Source: Plumapathes pennacea
Taxonomy: Eukaryota > Cnidaria > Anthozoa > Antipatharia > Myriopathidae
NCBI GenBank assembly: GCA_964036295.1
Contig: OZ038472.1
Location: 2,371,501 to 2,435,500, forward strand
Reading direction: 5' to 3'
DNA: 64,000 nucleotides
The number at the start of each line of letters is the position of its first letter. Within the stretch, counting starts at the first letter, position 1. The position numbers and the translations under genes are program-made. Under the pieces are notes generated by a model. The model saw nothing but the letters and a program-made list of their open reading frames with translations, ran no database searches and was not told the DNA's origin. Below, piece after piece: positions 1 through 11,939 of this stretch.

Positions 1-3
1 AAC

Positions 4-3000
4 ATGGAACAGATGAAGACCAAAATCTCACGGCTTCAGATCAGTCCCAGAGACTTGGAGGAACTTGAAGCCGAAAGGCGGCCAACCAACGACGACGACG
101 ACGCTGCGTTCAGCAAAGCGTCCTCTGTTAGCGTCGTTAACGTGCACTTTGACTCTGATATAATCGAGAGTGAACCTCTCACGGAAGGAAGTACACTCGA
201 GACTTTTTGGGTCGAAGAGCGTGTACCACCAGTCATGAGTTATGCACTGCCCACAAGGAACAATCGCATTCGCTCAGCTTCTGGTAGAGAGCACGTCCAA
301 GGAGTGAAAATGAAGAGGCAGTTAAGTGATGATGCCATGCTCCTTAGGGGACAAACGATGAGCTTTTTAAATTCCGAGGACCTTGCTGTAAGTGGAAGGC
401 TGCGGAAAAGTTTACCGAGGAGATCCACGGAGCCCCCTGGCTCCTTACGTGCTCTGCGGTCTGGTGAATTGGGCACGAAGAGGAAAGAAGGAGAGAGTTC
501 GTTAACTAGAGACAAAAAGGTAGGTGAACTTTATCATGGAGTACACTAAATGCTCTAACCCCCCAACCCCCCTCCCCCACCATCAGTGCATTTACGGATT
601 TACGGCATGGACGTGTCGTGCTGTGATGTACTGTATGATGTTGCGGTATGGCTTGTTGTGCTGTGTTGTGTTTGTTGTGTTGTATTGAGTTTGTTGTGGT
701 AATGTAATGTAATGTGTTGTGGTTTTGTAGTGTGGTGTATTTTTGTGGCTTGCTGTGTTGTTGTGCTGTGTTATGTTGCGTTGCGTTGCGTTGCATGGCG
801 CGGTGTTGCATGACCAGAACTTGTGTCTGTTTTCATGTTTTCTTGTTGTTGTTTTTAGGTTACAGGAAGACCTCCGCGACCACAGACGACTTTCACCAAA
901 AAGAAACGCTTCTTATCCAAGGATAGCCATTCTCGCACTGCAGACTCTTCGAGAGAAATAGCGTCAGACGACAACTCTGTCAGCGTGAATTGTGGTGCCT
1001 TGCAAAATTCCAACCCCGAGAAATCGTCGTTGAAAAAATGCAGCTCGGACAGCAATATTCCAAAGAGAGTTGAAACTTGCAGGAGACCTTCTAAAGGACA
1101 CTTCAGTAGCAAGAAGTCCGTCTCATTCAGTCAGGAAGTCCTTTCTCAGGGCACTAGACCCTGCACGTCGGTCCACTCAGATGGGGAGGACAAGTTATCG
1201 GTCAGTTGTGAGGAATCTCAAGCTTTGCGGTCAACTTGTTGTAGTGACAAATCATGCGATGAAGGGATAGTCATCAAGAATGGCTTTGAAGTTAAGCCCG
1301 AAGACGGAGAAGGTCTTAGAAGCGAGGGAGAATCCGTCAATGAAAACAAACCACGAAGCAGAGCGGGGCAGACCGACAGAGCTAAGATCCTCGCCAAAGT
1401 TAAGGCTGCTACACGGTGTTCTTGTGCACCGGAGGAATGTCCTTGCCGTAACATCACTCGTCCCACTATGGGAGTCATTGAAGACGCGAGAGCTGCCGGC
1501 AAGAGAGTGCCTTCTCCTGGCCTCAGACTCTTAGTAAGTTGCCCAAAACAAAATCTACAGTCAACGTTATTGTTTTATTTCTGTTTGTTCATTGATGTAA
1601 AATGACCCGTCCAAAATAACCTAGGTTGACCGTGGTCCTGTTCATTGCCAACTAATTTTAGGTTTCTCCTTAAGCCCCCTTTTGGTTTCACGTTTTTGAA
1701 GTCCACTTGAGGCTTCTATCTTGACCGCCTTTTTAGCCTAAATCAGCATTACCCCCCGCTCCACTCCACTTCTTCCTTCTCCCGCCCCCCTCCCCCCCAT
1801 GTCGGAACCCATTCTCTATACCTGTGTCTCGGAAGGGGCCGCCAGTTTTTCTTAACGTGCAAACATTGTCTTGGAAAGCAGAAGGAGTTAGTATTGAGTT
1901 AACTTTGTTTTATTTCATTAGAAACAGCGCCCCTCCCGACCAAGCTCAGCACCGATCAGGCGAGCCGAGACCAGAGGGGAGGTCAGCGGAGTTCAGAGAA
2001 AACCACGCGTGCAGTCAGCGGTAAGGCATGCGCAGACGGTCTGAATGAGTGAGAAAGAGTTACATGGTTAGAAACGGAGCACTGGTCCCCGTCTGGACTA
2101 GTTTTAGTGTCTGTTGGCATTGGTTAAAGTTAAACGTACAACGGCGGACAAATTTGTTGACACATTTACCCCTCTCCCTATTCAGTGTTCATAATTGATT
2201 ATTTACCCACAATTTCGCGCCACAATTCTATCGAAATCTTCCAGGCTCAAGCTACAACATTGATGAGGGGAGGGGGGGGGGACTCAAAAGCAGTTACGAA
2301 AATTACGAAATTTAAAGCATGCGTCCACACATTTTGACCGCCATTGTAGAATGTATATCACCGTAAGGTTGATGTGAATATGCTTTGTTCTTGTTAGCAC
2401 AAAAGGACCACTTCAGAGGGACCCCGGAGTCGCCCCAGACCTTTCTCTGCCCACATTCAAAGACCAAGGTAATTCTGAGCCACGTGAACAAATAAATGAG
2501 GACACTTGTGCTTGTGTTCTAGGACAAGTATGACTTATGCGTGTATACGTAACACTGAGTTTTACAACTGTTGTAGCAACAAGGAATCTCGTAGAAACCA
2601 TGCCGCAGTGAAAGCTTTGAAGGAAGGACACCTTTTCAAGGAAAAGCCTGTGCCTGCAAGCCGTTCAGGTCCGTTAGTTGCTGTTTTGTTGTTGTTGTTG
2701 TTGTTTTCTTATTTTCTTTACGTTTTGCTTTATTTGACTCCTTTCTGGCTGGGCAACAGGTGTAGCAGCAGGGGCGGATCTAGGAAAAAATCGGACCGAT
2801 TTCCAAATGTATGAGCATCGAAGGCGCGAGCTTCAAGGGGGGTCTGGGGGCATGCTCCCTTGGAAAAAGTTTGAGATTTGGCTCTCTAAAACGCCGTCTT
2901 CTGCTATTTCAGGAGGATGAGAACTAAATTTTATGAGTTTGACCGGTTTTCGTAAACCCGTGCAAACTGGTCTGGGTCCGCCCCTGAGCAGTATGCAGCT

Positions 3001-4242
3001 CCCTCCTGCAGCAAAGATTGTGTGGAAAAGACAACTTTAAAAAATGTGATTTTTTTTATTTTACTTTTGTAAATCTGCGAGGGGTAAACAGATTGTTTAA
3101 TGGCACTTTTTCTTTTTTCTTTTTTTTTTTTTTTTTTGATTTTTTGTATGCCACAGATCCTAAGTCTCGGAGGAAAAAGAAGGGGAAACCTAATGATGAA
3201 GCTTTCGAGGATGTTGGATTCGTGTGGGGCCAGGTAACATGGTTTGCAGTCCAAGATCAATCCCTCTAAGTTCATTGCAAGTTTGATATGCAGAGCATCA
3301 GTGTGAATTACTTGTTCACAATTACTGCATCTATCGAGAATGTATCGCATTTTAATACAGCCCAGCACAGTCGACTATGAAGTCAGACGTCACATAACAT
3401 CACATCACATCACATCACGTCGTATAGCATCACATGACATGACATGGGATTACGTCAAATCACATAAAATTGCGTCACGTTAGAGCACATCACATTATAT
3501 TACAACAGTACCTGCTAGTTAACCTTTCTATCCATTTGACGGTCCCACATACTACTTGTGACGGTGCTGTGCTTTTGGGTATTACTAACTGTTTCTTCGT
3601 TTTAGGGAGAAGCTAACGTGGCACCTTCAGAAGAATGCGAAGAAGTGTATTCTCGTCTGAAAGAAAAAGGATTAAATGTTTCTATGGATACCATAAAGCG
3701 GTGAGCTTTAACACGCGCGCGCCCACACAAAACCAATTTGTTTATAACAGAAGTGAGTCAAACAGGTGCGAGTTGATACTGAGATCTTACGGCGCTGGGA
3801 TGGAACGTGAATATGTGAAGTGAGCCTGTTCTTGGTGTTGCCGTCTTGAAAATAATGACGCAATACAGAAATGCGCTTTGTTGTGCAAGCGAAGCAACCG
3901 TGATACGTTACTATCCCACAGTACATTGCGTACTTTTCAAGATGGCGCCATGATTGAAGATCGAGCACAAGTTTTCCAATTAGTATATTTGGGACAATTC
4001 ATACGAAGTGTCCAAGCTTTGACACGTGTTGTCTTTTTACCGTATCAGGGGACTTATGGCTCCAGCAAGACGCGCCTCGGAGATGTGCATGACCAGCCTG
4101 CGCCCCTCCTCTAGTTCCGGGTCAGTAAAGGATAATGATGTGATACTGATCGCCAAAATGAAACAACACGCTATTAAATACCCTTTTCTTTCGTAATTTT
4201 CTAGGTTCCTGTTCGCCTTCTCTACTCTTTGTCACTTCTGTC

Positions 4243-4335
<93 letters not shown>

Positions 4336-5736
4336 CATGATGATGACGATAACAGTAATAACAATATTAATACTATATTTTACCACGTGTCACCTGGGAG
4401 CTGTGAAGCTCTTTTTAAAAGACGTGAACTTCTCTTTTCTGCTATCCTCTTTTTTACTTCCCCTCTCTTTCATTACTTTTAATAATTCTTTTCTCTGTTC
4501 TGCTCTGTTCACCGTTATCGTTTCCTCACTTTCCCTCTCGTCTCTTTATCTTCTTTTCATCCCTCTTTCCCTCCCTTCTATGTAATCCTTTTTTTCTCCC
4601 TTTTGACCATTTCCCCCTCCCCTCTCTCTTAGTCTCTCTGTTCTGTTCTTGCTCACTGGTTCATAGTTGCTGATTTTCACTTGCGTTCCGTTTCAGGCTG
4701 CTAAGCCGCCCAGAAAAATGGCTTCCTGATGAATACGCGCGAATCAAAGTTTGGGACGACGTGTTAAGTAAGTCTCCATCTTGTTTTGTCTTAGTTAATA
4801 ATCTACAATGTTTGACAGTAAATTGCTTGGCATTAGAAGGATCATTAACCTTTACTCGATTAATGTACGTATGTATGTAATTGAAACTTGACCAGGGAAC
4901 AGACCGAGGTCTCTTTAAAGCAGTCATGTCGCAGATCATAACTTCAACAAGAACAGTACAGTTTATTTGTATCTTATTAGTCTGGTTACACAAGTTAAAC
5001 ACGAAACAAAAACGTTTAAAATCCGAACATTCCCGTACGTTCTCATTTTTTTCAGGACATTTTATTTTGGGACTTTTTAAGCGATATTACGGACAACTGT
5101 GGTCGCCTTGATGCATTGAGCCAAGTTTGCGATTTCTTAAGTAAACGGTTCATTGTGATGATAAAGAAGTGTATGAATAGTTGGCGCGCCCAGGGTGACT
5201 CTGGGAGGAGGGTACATCGGGATCCCGGGAACAAGTTTCCCTACATAAACGAGACCTTACTTTAAAACAAATTGAATTCACTATCTAACTACTAACGAAC
5301 CGTCAGCAGGCTGCATACCTACTAAGTCATAGAGCCGTTTTCGGACGACTTTCGAAAACCAAAACCAAAGTAATCACACAGGCCAATCACAGAGACTGAG
5401 AGAAAACAGTTCAGCCAATTGGAAGCCAAAGTAATTTGCGTTTGGTATTGCGTTTGGTTTTACTTTCCAGTCAGCAGTGCAAGTACACGCCATCGCTTGC
5501 GTGAGAAGTGTTTGGTTTTGGTTTTGTCTCTGATTGGCTGAGCATGCTGACAAACTCGTGTGGACCAATCCGAAAGCGAAGCAATCACACAATTACTTCC
5601 GACAGTCATCCAAAAACAGCTCTATGAGGAAACGTGTTATCAGAATTTCTTTTACACATATACTAATGCTCACTCTATTTCAAAAGTAAAGCTAACCATT
5701 TGTTTTAATTTTCTTGCTTTAGAACACGCGGAGTGA
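4..5736 (+). CDS. Unrecognised Ser/Arg-rich protein, 3' part of gene (10 exons seen)
   Basis: Exons are about 1-519 (open at the window edge), 859-1533, 1922-2020, 2398-2468, 2523-2668, 3157-3233, 3606-3700, 4049-4120, 4697-4767 and 5723-5736. All joins have GT/AG sites and matching phases, giving 611 codons from the Met at 4, although the reading frame may continue upstream. The protein is hydrophilic, with no signal peptide or membrane segment. It has an acidic start, many Ser/Arg/Lys runs, a KKSVSF stretch resembling a PP1-docking RVxF motif, a cysteine cluster (CSCAPEECPCRN) near the end of the second exon, and a more ordered C-terminus ending in RIKVWDDVLKHAE. The last exon encodes only four residues. 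I do not recognise the family. An intracellular regulatory or cytoskeletal protein is possible, but that is a guess. Confidence 0.72.
2769..2988. mobile_element. MITE with CAGGGGCGGATC termini (hAT-like)
   Basis: The element begins CAGGGGCGGATC and ends GGTCCGCCCCTG, an inverted pair, inside an intron of the first gene. No coding capacity is seen between the ends. The termini resemble widespread non-autonomous hAT elements. I could not identify a clean 8-bp target duplication. Confidence 0.6.
3385..3500. repeat. Degenerate CACAT/ACATC simple repeat
   Basis: Short degenerate repeats of the form CACATCA and CATGACA fill this part of the intron between 3233 and 3606. No other structure is seen. 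Confidence 0.6.
4241..4335. repeat. (AAT)n microsatellite
   Basis: A near-perfect AAT trinucleotide array of about 31 units lies in the intron between 4120 and 4697 of the first gene. An open frame across it would read as poly-isoleucine and is not a gene. Confidence 0.97.
5331..5626. mobile_element. MITE, family A (TAGAGCCGTTTTCGG termini)
   Basis: The left end reads ATAGAGCCGTTTTCGGACGA and the right end is its near reverse complement, ending in ACAGCTCTATG. CCAATCA and TTGGTTTTGG motifs fill the interior, and no protein is encoded. Related full or partial copies sit near 16300-16462, 40700-40765, 44292-44605 and 54450-54900, so it is a dispersed non-autonomous family. Confidence 0.75.
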
Positions 5737-6004
5737 CGGAAAACACCAAGGATGTATAAACAGAATAAGAAAGACTGACGTAATGAAGTGTACAGTGTCT
5801 AACTATACTAAATTAACTTATTAACTATAAGCCGATTTTGAGACATGTTCTACTGTACCCTTTTTACCATTTGGGTTTTTGATTGATTTAAATATCAAAC
5901 AAATGCCTAGGTTTCCTTTTTTTGGTAGTGTAGTCTTTCAGGCTGTTGTAAATCTTGTTCCATTTACTTCATCCTTTCAGTGTGAAAATTGAAACACAAC
6001 TTAT

Positions 6005-6010
6005 AATAAA
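6005..6010 (+). terminator. Candidate polyadenylation signal for the first gene
   Basis: AATAAA lies about 270 bases past the stop codon of the first gene, in AT-rich sequence. It is the first clear match I noticed downstream of the stop. No cleavage site can be proven from sequence alone. Confidence 0.4.
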
Positions 6011-7723
6011 AGTTTCTCTTCTCGGTTTTCAACTTCAGGACCCCACATCAAGTATACGTTCATTAGTAAAAAAAAATGAAAATATGTTGACTGAAACAAA
6101 TCGAACCTATAGTTTATTTGTATTTTTTTGTCTCAGTGGAGCACAAGGCGTTGCGCGCCCTCGATTGGAAAAGTTGTAGACTTTCACAAAGTGCTTGATT
6201 GGTCGTTCTTCCCGTGCGCATTGCTTAGCTGATAAGTAATTTTTACTCTCCCTGTAAAGTATGTTTTACCCAGTTTGTCTAGTGAAGTGGCTCTCTACTC
6301 TGCCCGCCAAGTTTGATCGTCAAGTGGCCTGCCAAAAGATATTGGCCTCAATATTTGCGCATGTTTGTTGAATTGGCTCAGTCAACCGCAAGACAGCTTG
6401 CGTTATGTTTCAGCATTATGCTGATGAACAAAACTTGCTCTTTCAGCTCTGGTACTTCATTGTATCCAGCTATCACTATTAAGGAGACAATGATAGCTAA
6501 TTATAACTCACCGTTCTTGCTTCCTCTGTATATCTTATTAAATGATCTGGTATTCAAGAGAAAAAAGGGCGGATCCTATGCATTATTGACTTTGCCGCCC
6601 TGCGGTTTTTTAGTGTCTAAATTGAATTCTTTGTCCCCAATAAAAACTCAACCATGTAGAACAGGGTTACAAATATAACCACGGGGGGTAATGGGCTTGT
6701 AATTGCACTGAGAGTACAAACTAGTTTCGTTTAAGAAACTTTACTTAGCTTGTGTGGGAGATATTTTTGTCTTGTTGGTTTTTAAAGTTAGAGTTTGTTG
6801 TAATTGTTGAAAAGCTGTGAATAGTTATACGCAATGAACTCGAAACTGGTACGTTTAGCCTGAGCGAATTCGGGGCCTATTGATAATCATTTTTTGGCCA
6901 GAACTATGTCAGGCTTCTGATGCAGCCTCTCGTACGTGCTTTTTCGAATTGAGGGGTGTTAACAGTAATTGCCTTTCTTTTTTCCCGAGTAATAGTTAGT
7001 AGCTCGGTGTGGCGTCTCAGCAGAATATCTTTTGCGGTGAAGGCTTACTTTAGCCCAAGCGTCACAGCAAATAACAATGTCGACATTCTTAAAATTGCAA
7101 ACAATTGTTTTAACATTCTAAGATCTTTCTTGAAATTGATGTGGTCAACGCACAACAAAATTAATTCTCAGCTATCAGCTCAGAAAGTTAATTTTCAGCG
7201 AATGTATTTCCTTTTTTTTTCATTTTGATGTTATTTGTAAATATACATGCAGGTGGGAAATATTGCGAGTCACAAATGAGTTCCAACCTCACTAAATAAC
7301 ACTCACCGGAAATGGAACACTAATTTATCTTGGGTGGTGTCTATGCCAGATATTTTTCCTTATAAACAATACATAGTTATTTTATAAAGCGGCGAATCGT
7401 GAGATTTTGTTTTGGGTAACTCGAGATTCGGTGTGATTACTTCACATTGTTATTAGAACTGTATAAATTGCACCTACAATTTTTTTCTGATATTTACAAC
7501 ATATTCTGACAATTGCGCGCAAGTTTTTGGACATAAAAATTCACTTTGAAACCTGAAAAATGTCTTGATAAATCGAACACGACTATGCATCAGCTATGTA
7601 AACATCAAGATGGATGACATGGCAGGTGATATCTTGCTTGAGGTGAAAATAGTTTTGTGAGAACATCAGTTCTTCCAACGTTACTCATATTCTCTTCAGG
7701 ACAGTAAACTAGACTCAGAGTAT

Positions 7724-7895
7724 TAACCATTTCACTACCAAACATAAACAGAGAAATTGCATGAATGATGTAGCGAGAATTGATCTGTTTTCATCTGAGC
7801 AAGTTATCAAAAGCCAACTTCTCCTTTCTGTAAGGTACATTTCTGCTGAGAAACTGAAGGAGAAAATTAAGGTTGGACATTTTGAAATGGTTGAA
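7724..7895. mobile_element. piggyBac-like MITE, family B, diverged copy
   Basis: The copy reads from TTAACCATTTCACT, through a conserved interior (GATGTAGCGAGAATTGATC and GAGAAACTGAAGGAGAAAAT), to a decayed end. The interior matches better preserved copies near 11958, 17962, 28413, 46700 and 52345. No protein is encoded. Confidence 0.55.
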
Positions 7896-8984
7896 CGAGT
7901 GCAGAGACAGAATAACGTAGCTTTCTTCATCAAGATAGAGTCTCCTTTCACCGTGTAACCAAATATACAAAAGACAAGAAGGAGAATTTGACATCTGATA
8001 CTCCACCATGAAAAACGGCTCTTCTCACTACATCTCACATGATTTCTACACGTACGTATGATTGGACGATTTTCATATCATTTCGCTTGTTGATCATTTG
8101 CATCGCAGAGTTCATTTGACAGCGTGAGATTAGTTTCAACGCTAAAAGAACGCCCACCGGAGACCATCTCTTTACTTCGGCATTGAGTGAAATAATTCCA
8201 ACTCTTCTGGACATGAGTTTTAAATAACACAAGCACACTTGTTCTTTAATCTTGTTTTCGTCGGCGCGTGGAGTGCACAGAAGCTCATATCCGTTGTCAC
8301 TCAATAATTTTGCGTGGGTGATTGACCACGCCGGTGGCGTCGTTGATTGACCTTTGTTTTCGTTCTTGTTGATCGCACCTCAGTTAACTATGATTTTATA
8401 ATTCGCTTAAGTTACGAAGACGCACGTTTATTCTAGAGCATTATTGGCGTCGCAAAAATGTCCAAACCACGCCCTATGCAAGAAGGAGCTCTAAAAAAAC
8501 TCTTCGATGGACATCAAACTGATCAGAACACATTTGCTGTTTGTGCAAAAATACAATGTCGGTGAATAGATACTCAAATTCTGTAGTGGTGAAGCGTGAA
8601 CTATAGTGAGAAGAAAAAACAAGCTTTTACGAGTTGAAAGGTTCGTATATTTCCAACTCGGAAATTTTGCGAATATTGTACGATAACAATTGTTTAATAA
8701 GTTCCAGTCTGAGCTAGAAACATCAAAGACCGCATACACAAAACAAATAATCTCCGTGCATATATTACAATTCAGTTTTCTGTATGTAAATAATCTAGAG
8801 GTTGCGTGAACCACACTTGGCTTTGTTTATGAGCGACCACATTGTGTGCTCAAGTAAGGTTCGTGTTGTCAACGGAGTACTCGGTTTTTGAATCGTGTCA
8901 GTAACGTACTGGAGCTAAACTCTCTTGCGATGAAGTAATGTTTGCCGAGTCCTGCCGAACTTCACAATTTTACACAGCGACAGC

Positions 8985-11722
8985 ATGGACTTTCGATTCA
9001 TTGTGGTTGTGTTTCTTTGGATCGCACGAGATCAAGTCTTTGGGGCAGCTTGTCCAGCGCTCTGTTCTTGCAATGTCACGCGAGAAGGGATCATAGTCGC
9101 ATGCAGCCAACGAAATCTTCAGAGAATGCCATCGCCATTGCCAGACAGTACGACAAGGCTGTGAGTATACCTTTCTAATGCACTATTCAAACACTAACCA
9201 CATTTATGTCTTTTCTAATGAGCTGATGTGCTACTAGTGTGAATTTTAGACCCTTGTAACATCACTTTTCTTATTTGGTCCTTGGTTGGGTCGTACTATT
9301 TGAACAGAGAGCGGTGTTGTCATTGCTTGCAGAATTCTTGTTGCAAATATAGCGAAGAATCAGTATATATATAATATGTCACGAGGGGCCTGTGCGATGA
9401 CACCACATAGAAGCTTTTTACTGCGTTGACCGAACTTCAAACGTTACAGAGAAGAATAAAACCATGCAATTTCTTTTCTGTCTTACAAAATTCAGCGAGA
9501 CTAAACAATCTCAATTGCAAGGCCGGTGTGATCTGTATTGTTGTAATTATGCATGCAGTGTGTCGAAAACCGTAGGTCATTCTGTTTATGTGGTCAGTCA
9601 CCTTTTCCAGTGTAAAACGCATTTATTTTCATTCCGTTACTTCATTTTCCGATCAGATGTATTAGTATAAGCTGCAAAGACTCGCAATTTTATAATTTCA
9701 GCTGCATCTACAGACTCTACATACAAATACCACGGTTATTGAACTGAATATAAGAAATTATCATATCCTGCTGATCGAAATTTGACATAATCAAGATTAC
9801 ATCTGCCCCGATGCTGGTAAACATTAGATATTTTGGGAAAATTACATTTTATTGTAGCTGCTTTGGTTCTCCTGCTTTCTACTGCACGCCAAGTCTTACT
9901 TGATCTTTTTATTAACGATTTGCTTTAGGGCGTTTGAGACGCGAATAGAACTTGCGAATGTCCAAATATTGTCCAACACTGTTCCTTGGACTAATATGAA
10001 CTTATTTGCCGTTGAAGCAGCCCCTTACGTTTATGAATAACTATAAACACGTTTATGTCAGTAAGATATTGATTCTGCGTGTGCTAGAATATGTTGGTTT
10101 TAATTTATGACTGTACTATTGACCTAGAATCTTCCAAAAATCTCGAAGAACCTCTGAACCTGCAGTCCAACAAACGCGAAGCGGAAATGTTTTTTCTCGA
10201 CTCTTCTTAGTTTCCCCTGAATTGCCGGATAGTTCATTCTATTTCTAGAGCTTTAATTTAAATCACCTAGGTGCCGTGTTGGCTGCAGAAATGGTTGGGA
10301 GGGATGGAATTTGATTATTTCTGAAACGCTCTATTTTTAAATTCCACCATTCCACCAAAAATCTTTCTTCAAAAAAATTGGCTCAAATTTAATCAGATAA
10401 AATGCTGGGATTTCGAAAGTCAGTGATTTTTGCGCACCGCCTTAATTTATTTCAAACTTCAAACGGGGTGTTCTTCATTTGTTTTGTAATTTTAAATTTA
10501 ATATGCCTTTTCTTAAGAATAATTAAAATGCCCGTTAGGAGCTTTTTTTTTTTTTTTTTTTTTTTTTTGACCATTTTGCCCAAATGGCTCTGTTTCAGAT
10601 CTGATATACTTTTTGTTATTGCCCAACTAGGAAATGAATACAATGTGTATAGTAAATACATGTACAGATGAAAGAACGTATCCGGTTCACATCCCCGATA
10701 TTTTTATTCTGCCCCCTTATTTTTAAGTTGAGTGTGAATTTGAGATCATGAAGTGTACAAGCCTCGCCTGATGTTATCCCTGCTGTTATGCTTTTCTTCG
10801 CACTGTGTTTATCTATTTCTCTTAGTGTTTGAGAAATTAAGTTCTGTACATGCAATGTTGGCTATAGAACCTCAGAATGTGTCCTCTCCCTTTCTACTTC
10901 TCCAAAAAAAAAAAAAAAAAAAGGAAAAAAAGTAAGACTTAAGACTTCAGCTATGATTAATTGCTTTCCTTCTTCCAGGAGAACATCACATGTTTAAATT
11001 TCCTGTGTATTACTAATTATTAATGAAGACTGTCATCTTGTTGTTTCAGAATATTTAGATCGTCCTAAAATATGGTTCACATCTTTAATATTAATAAGCA
11101 CATACAAACTGAATATTTTAAATGTCAATGATAATGAACATAAATAATATAATGTAGGCATGTCGATTCAGTTTCTTCTTGTAGGGGATTGGTGGAAACC
11201 AGTGAAAGCTGAACTTTAAGTTACGAATATCTACAGCAAGAGACCTTGTGGTTTTTAGCAACAATCTCTGGCTTGCAGAGAAATATTTTTTTTTAGGAAA
11301 AGTAATGTGGCTAAGCATTATAGATCTTTTTTACTTATTTGTGCGAATTCTTGTTGAAATTTCGTACGTGGCAGATTTTACTCATTGGCCGATGGTTCAT
11401 TGTTTGGATTATATGCGCACTTTCCAAAAAAAAAAAAATTATTTTGATTTAACACACTAAAGCTATGTACAAAAGGTAGAAAAGAAGATCATAGTCGCAA
11501 TAAAATATAACCTAGTTCTTAGCTTCAACGAGAACTAAATAATTTCAGTAACACTCTAATTGCTCTTCTGAAATGTTTCAGGATTCTTGCTAATAACACG
11601 CTCCAAAGTGTACCTTGGAACGAATTAGCAGTACTAAAGAAATTATCATACATGTAAGTATATCCGAGAGGATTGCTGTGAACTGCGTGTACTTGCACCA
11701 GTTTAACCCTTTCACACTGTTC

Positions 11723-11753
<31 letters not shown>

Positions 11754-11939
11754 CCTCTGTGCTTTCCAGAGATTTGCGAGACAATCCAATGAACTGCAGG
11801 TGTGATTATCTCGAGTTTTGGCATCAGAATGTCAAGCCAGACGCTGCACGTGACATTACAGTCGAAGGAAGCTGTATCTTACCAAATGGAGCAAGTTCCT
11901 CCTTTAAACGCATCGATACAAGAGCTTTTGATTACTGTG
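8985..11939 (+). CDS. ADGRA: GPCR exons 1-3: signal peptide, LRRNT, LRR, LRRCT
   Basis: Exons are 8985-9160, 11582-11653 and 11770-11939. Exon 1 encodes MDFRFIVVVFLWIARDQVFG and the cysteine cap starting CPALCSCNV. Exon 2 is exactly 72 bases, one LRR (ILANNTLQSVPWNEL...), the usual phase-2 LRR exon. Exon 3 encodes DLRDNPMNCRCDYLEFW, a standard LRRCT with its cysteines. The 2.4-kb first intron would normally hold extra 72-base LRR exons, but I found none that splices and stays open. Confidence 0.82.

Larger units (their letters stand above)
5737..8984. other. Intergenic region between gene 1 and the adhesion GPCR
   Basis: This holds the first gene's probable 3' UTR, MITE family A (within the gene's last intron and just before it) and a piggyBac-like MITE at about 7724-7895. 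The rest is AT-rich sequence in which I saw no convincing exon. The GPCR promoter must lie here or in an unseen upstream 5' UTR exon. I found no clear TATA box that I would call. Confidence 0.6.

Noticed and set aside
4229-4585. Open frame of 118 codons starting with a poly-Ile run
   Set aside because: It is the (AAT)n microsatellite and following T-rich intron of the first gene, with no splice or composition support.
9703-9790. Possible extra LRR exon (NTTVIELNIRN) after a TTTCAG acceptor
   Set aside because: It is in phase and LRR-like but meets a TGA and has no donor before it. Exon 1 joins the LRR exon at 11582 directly in frame.
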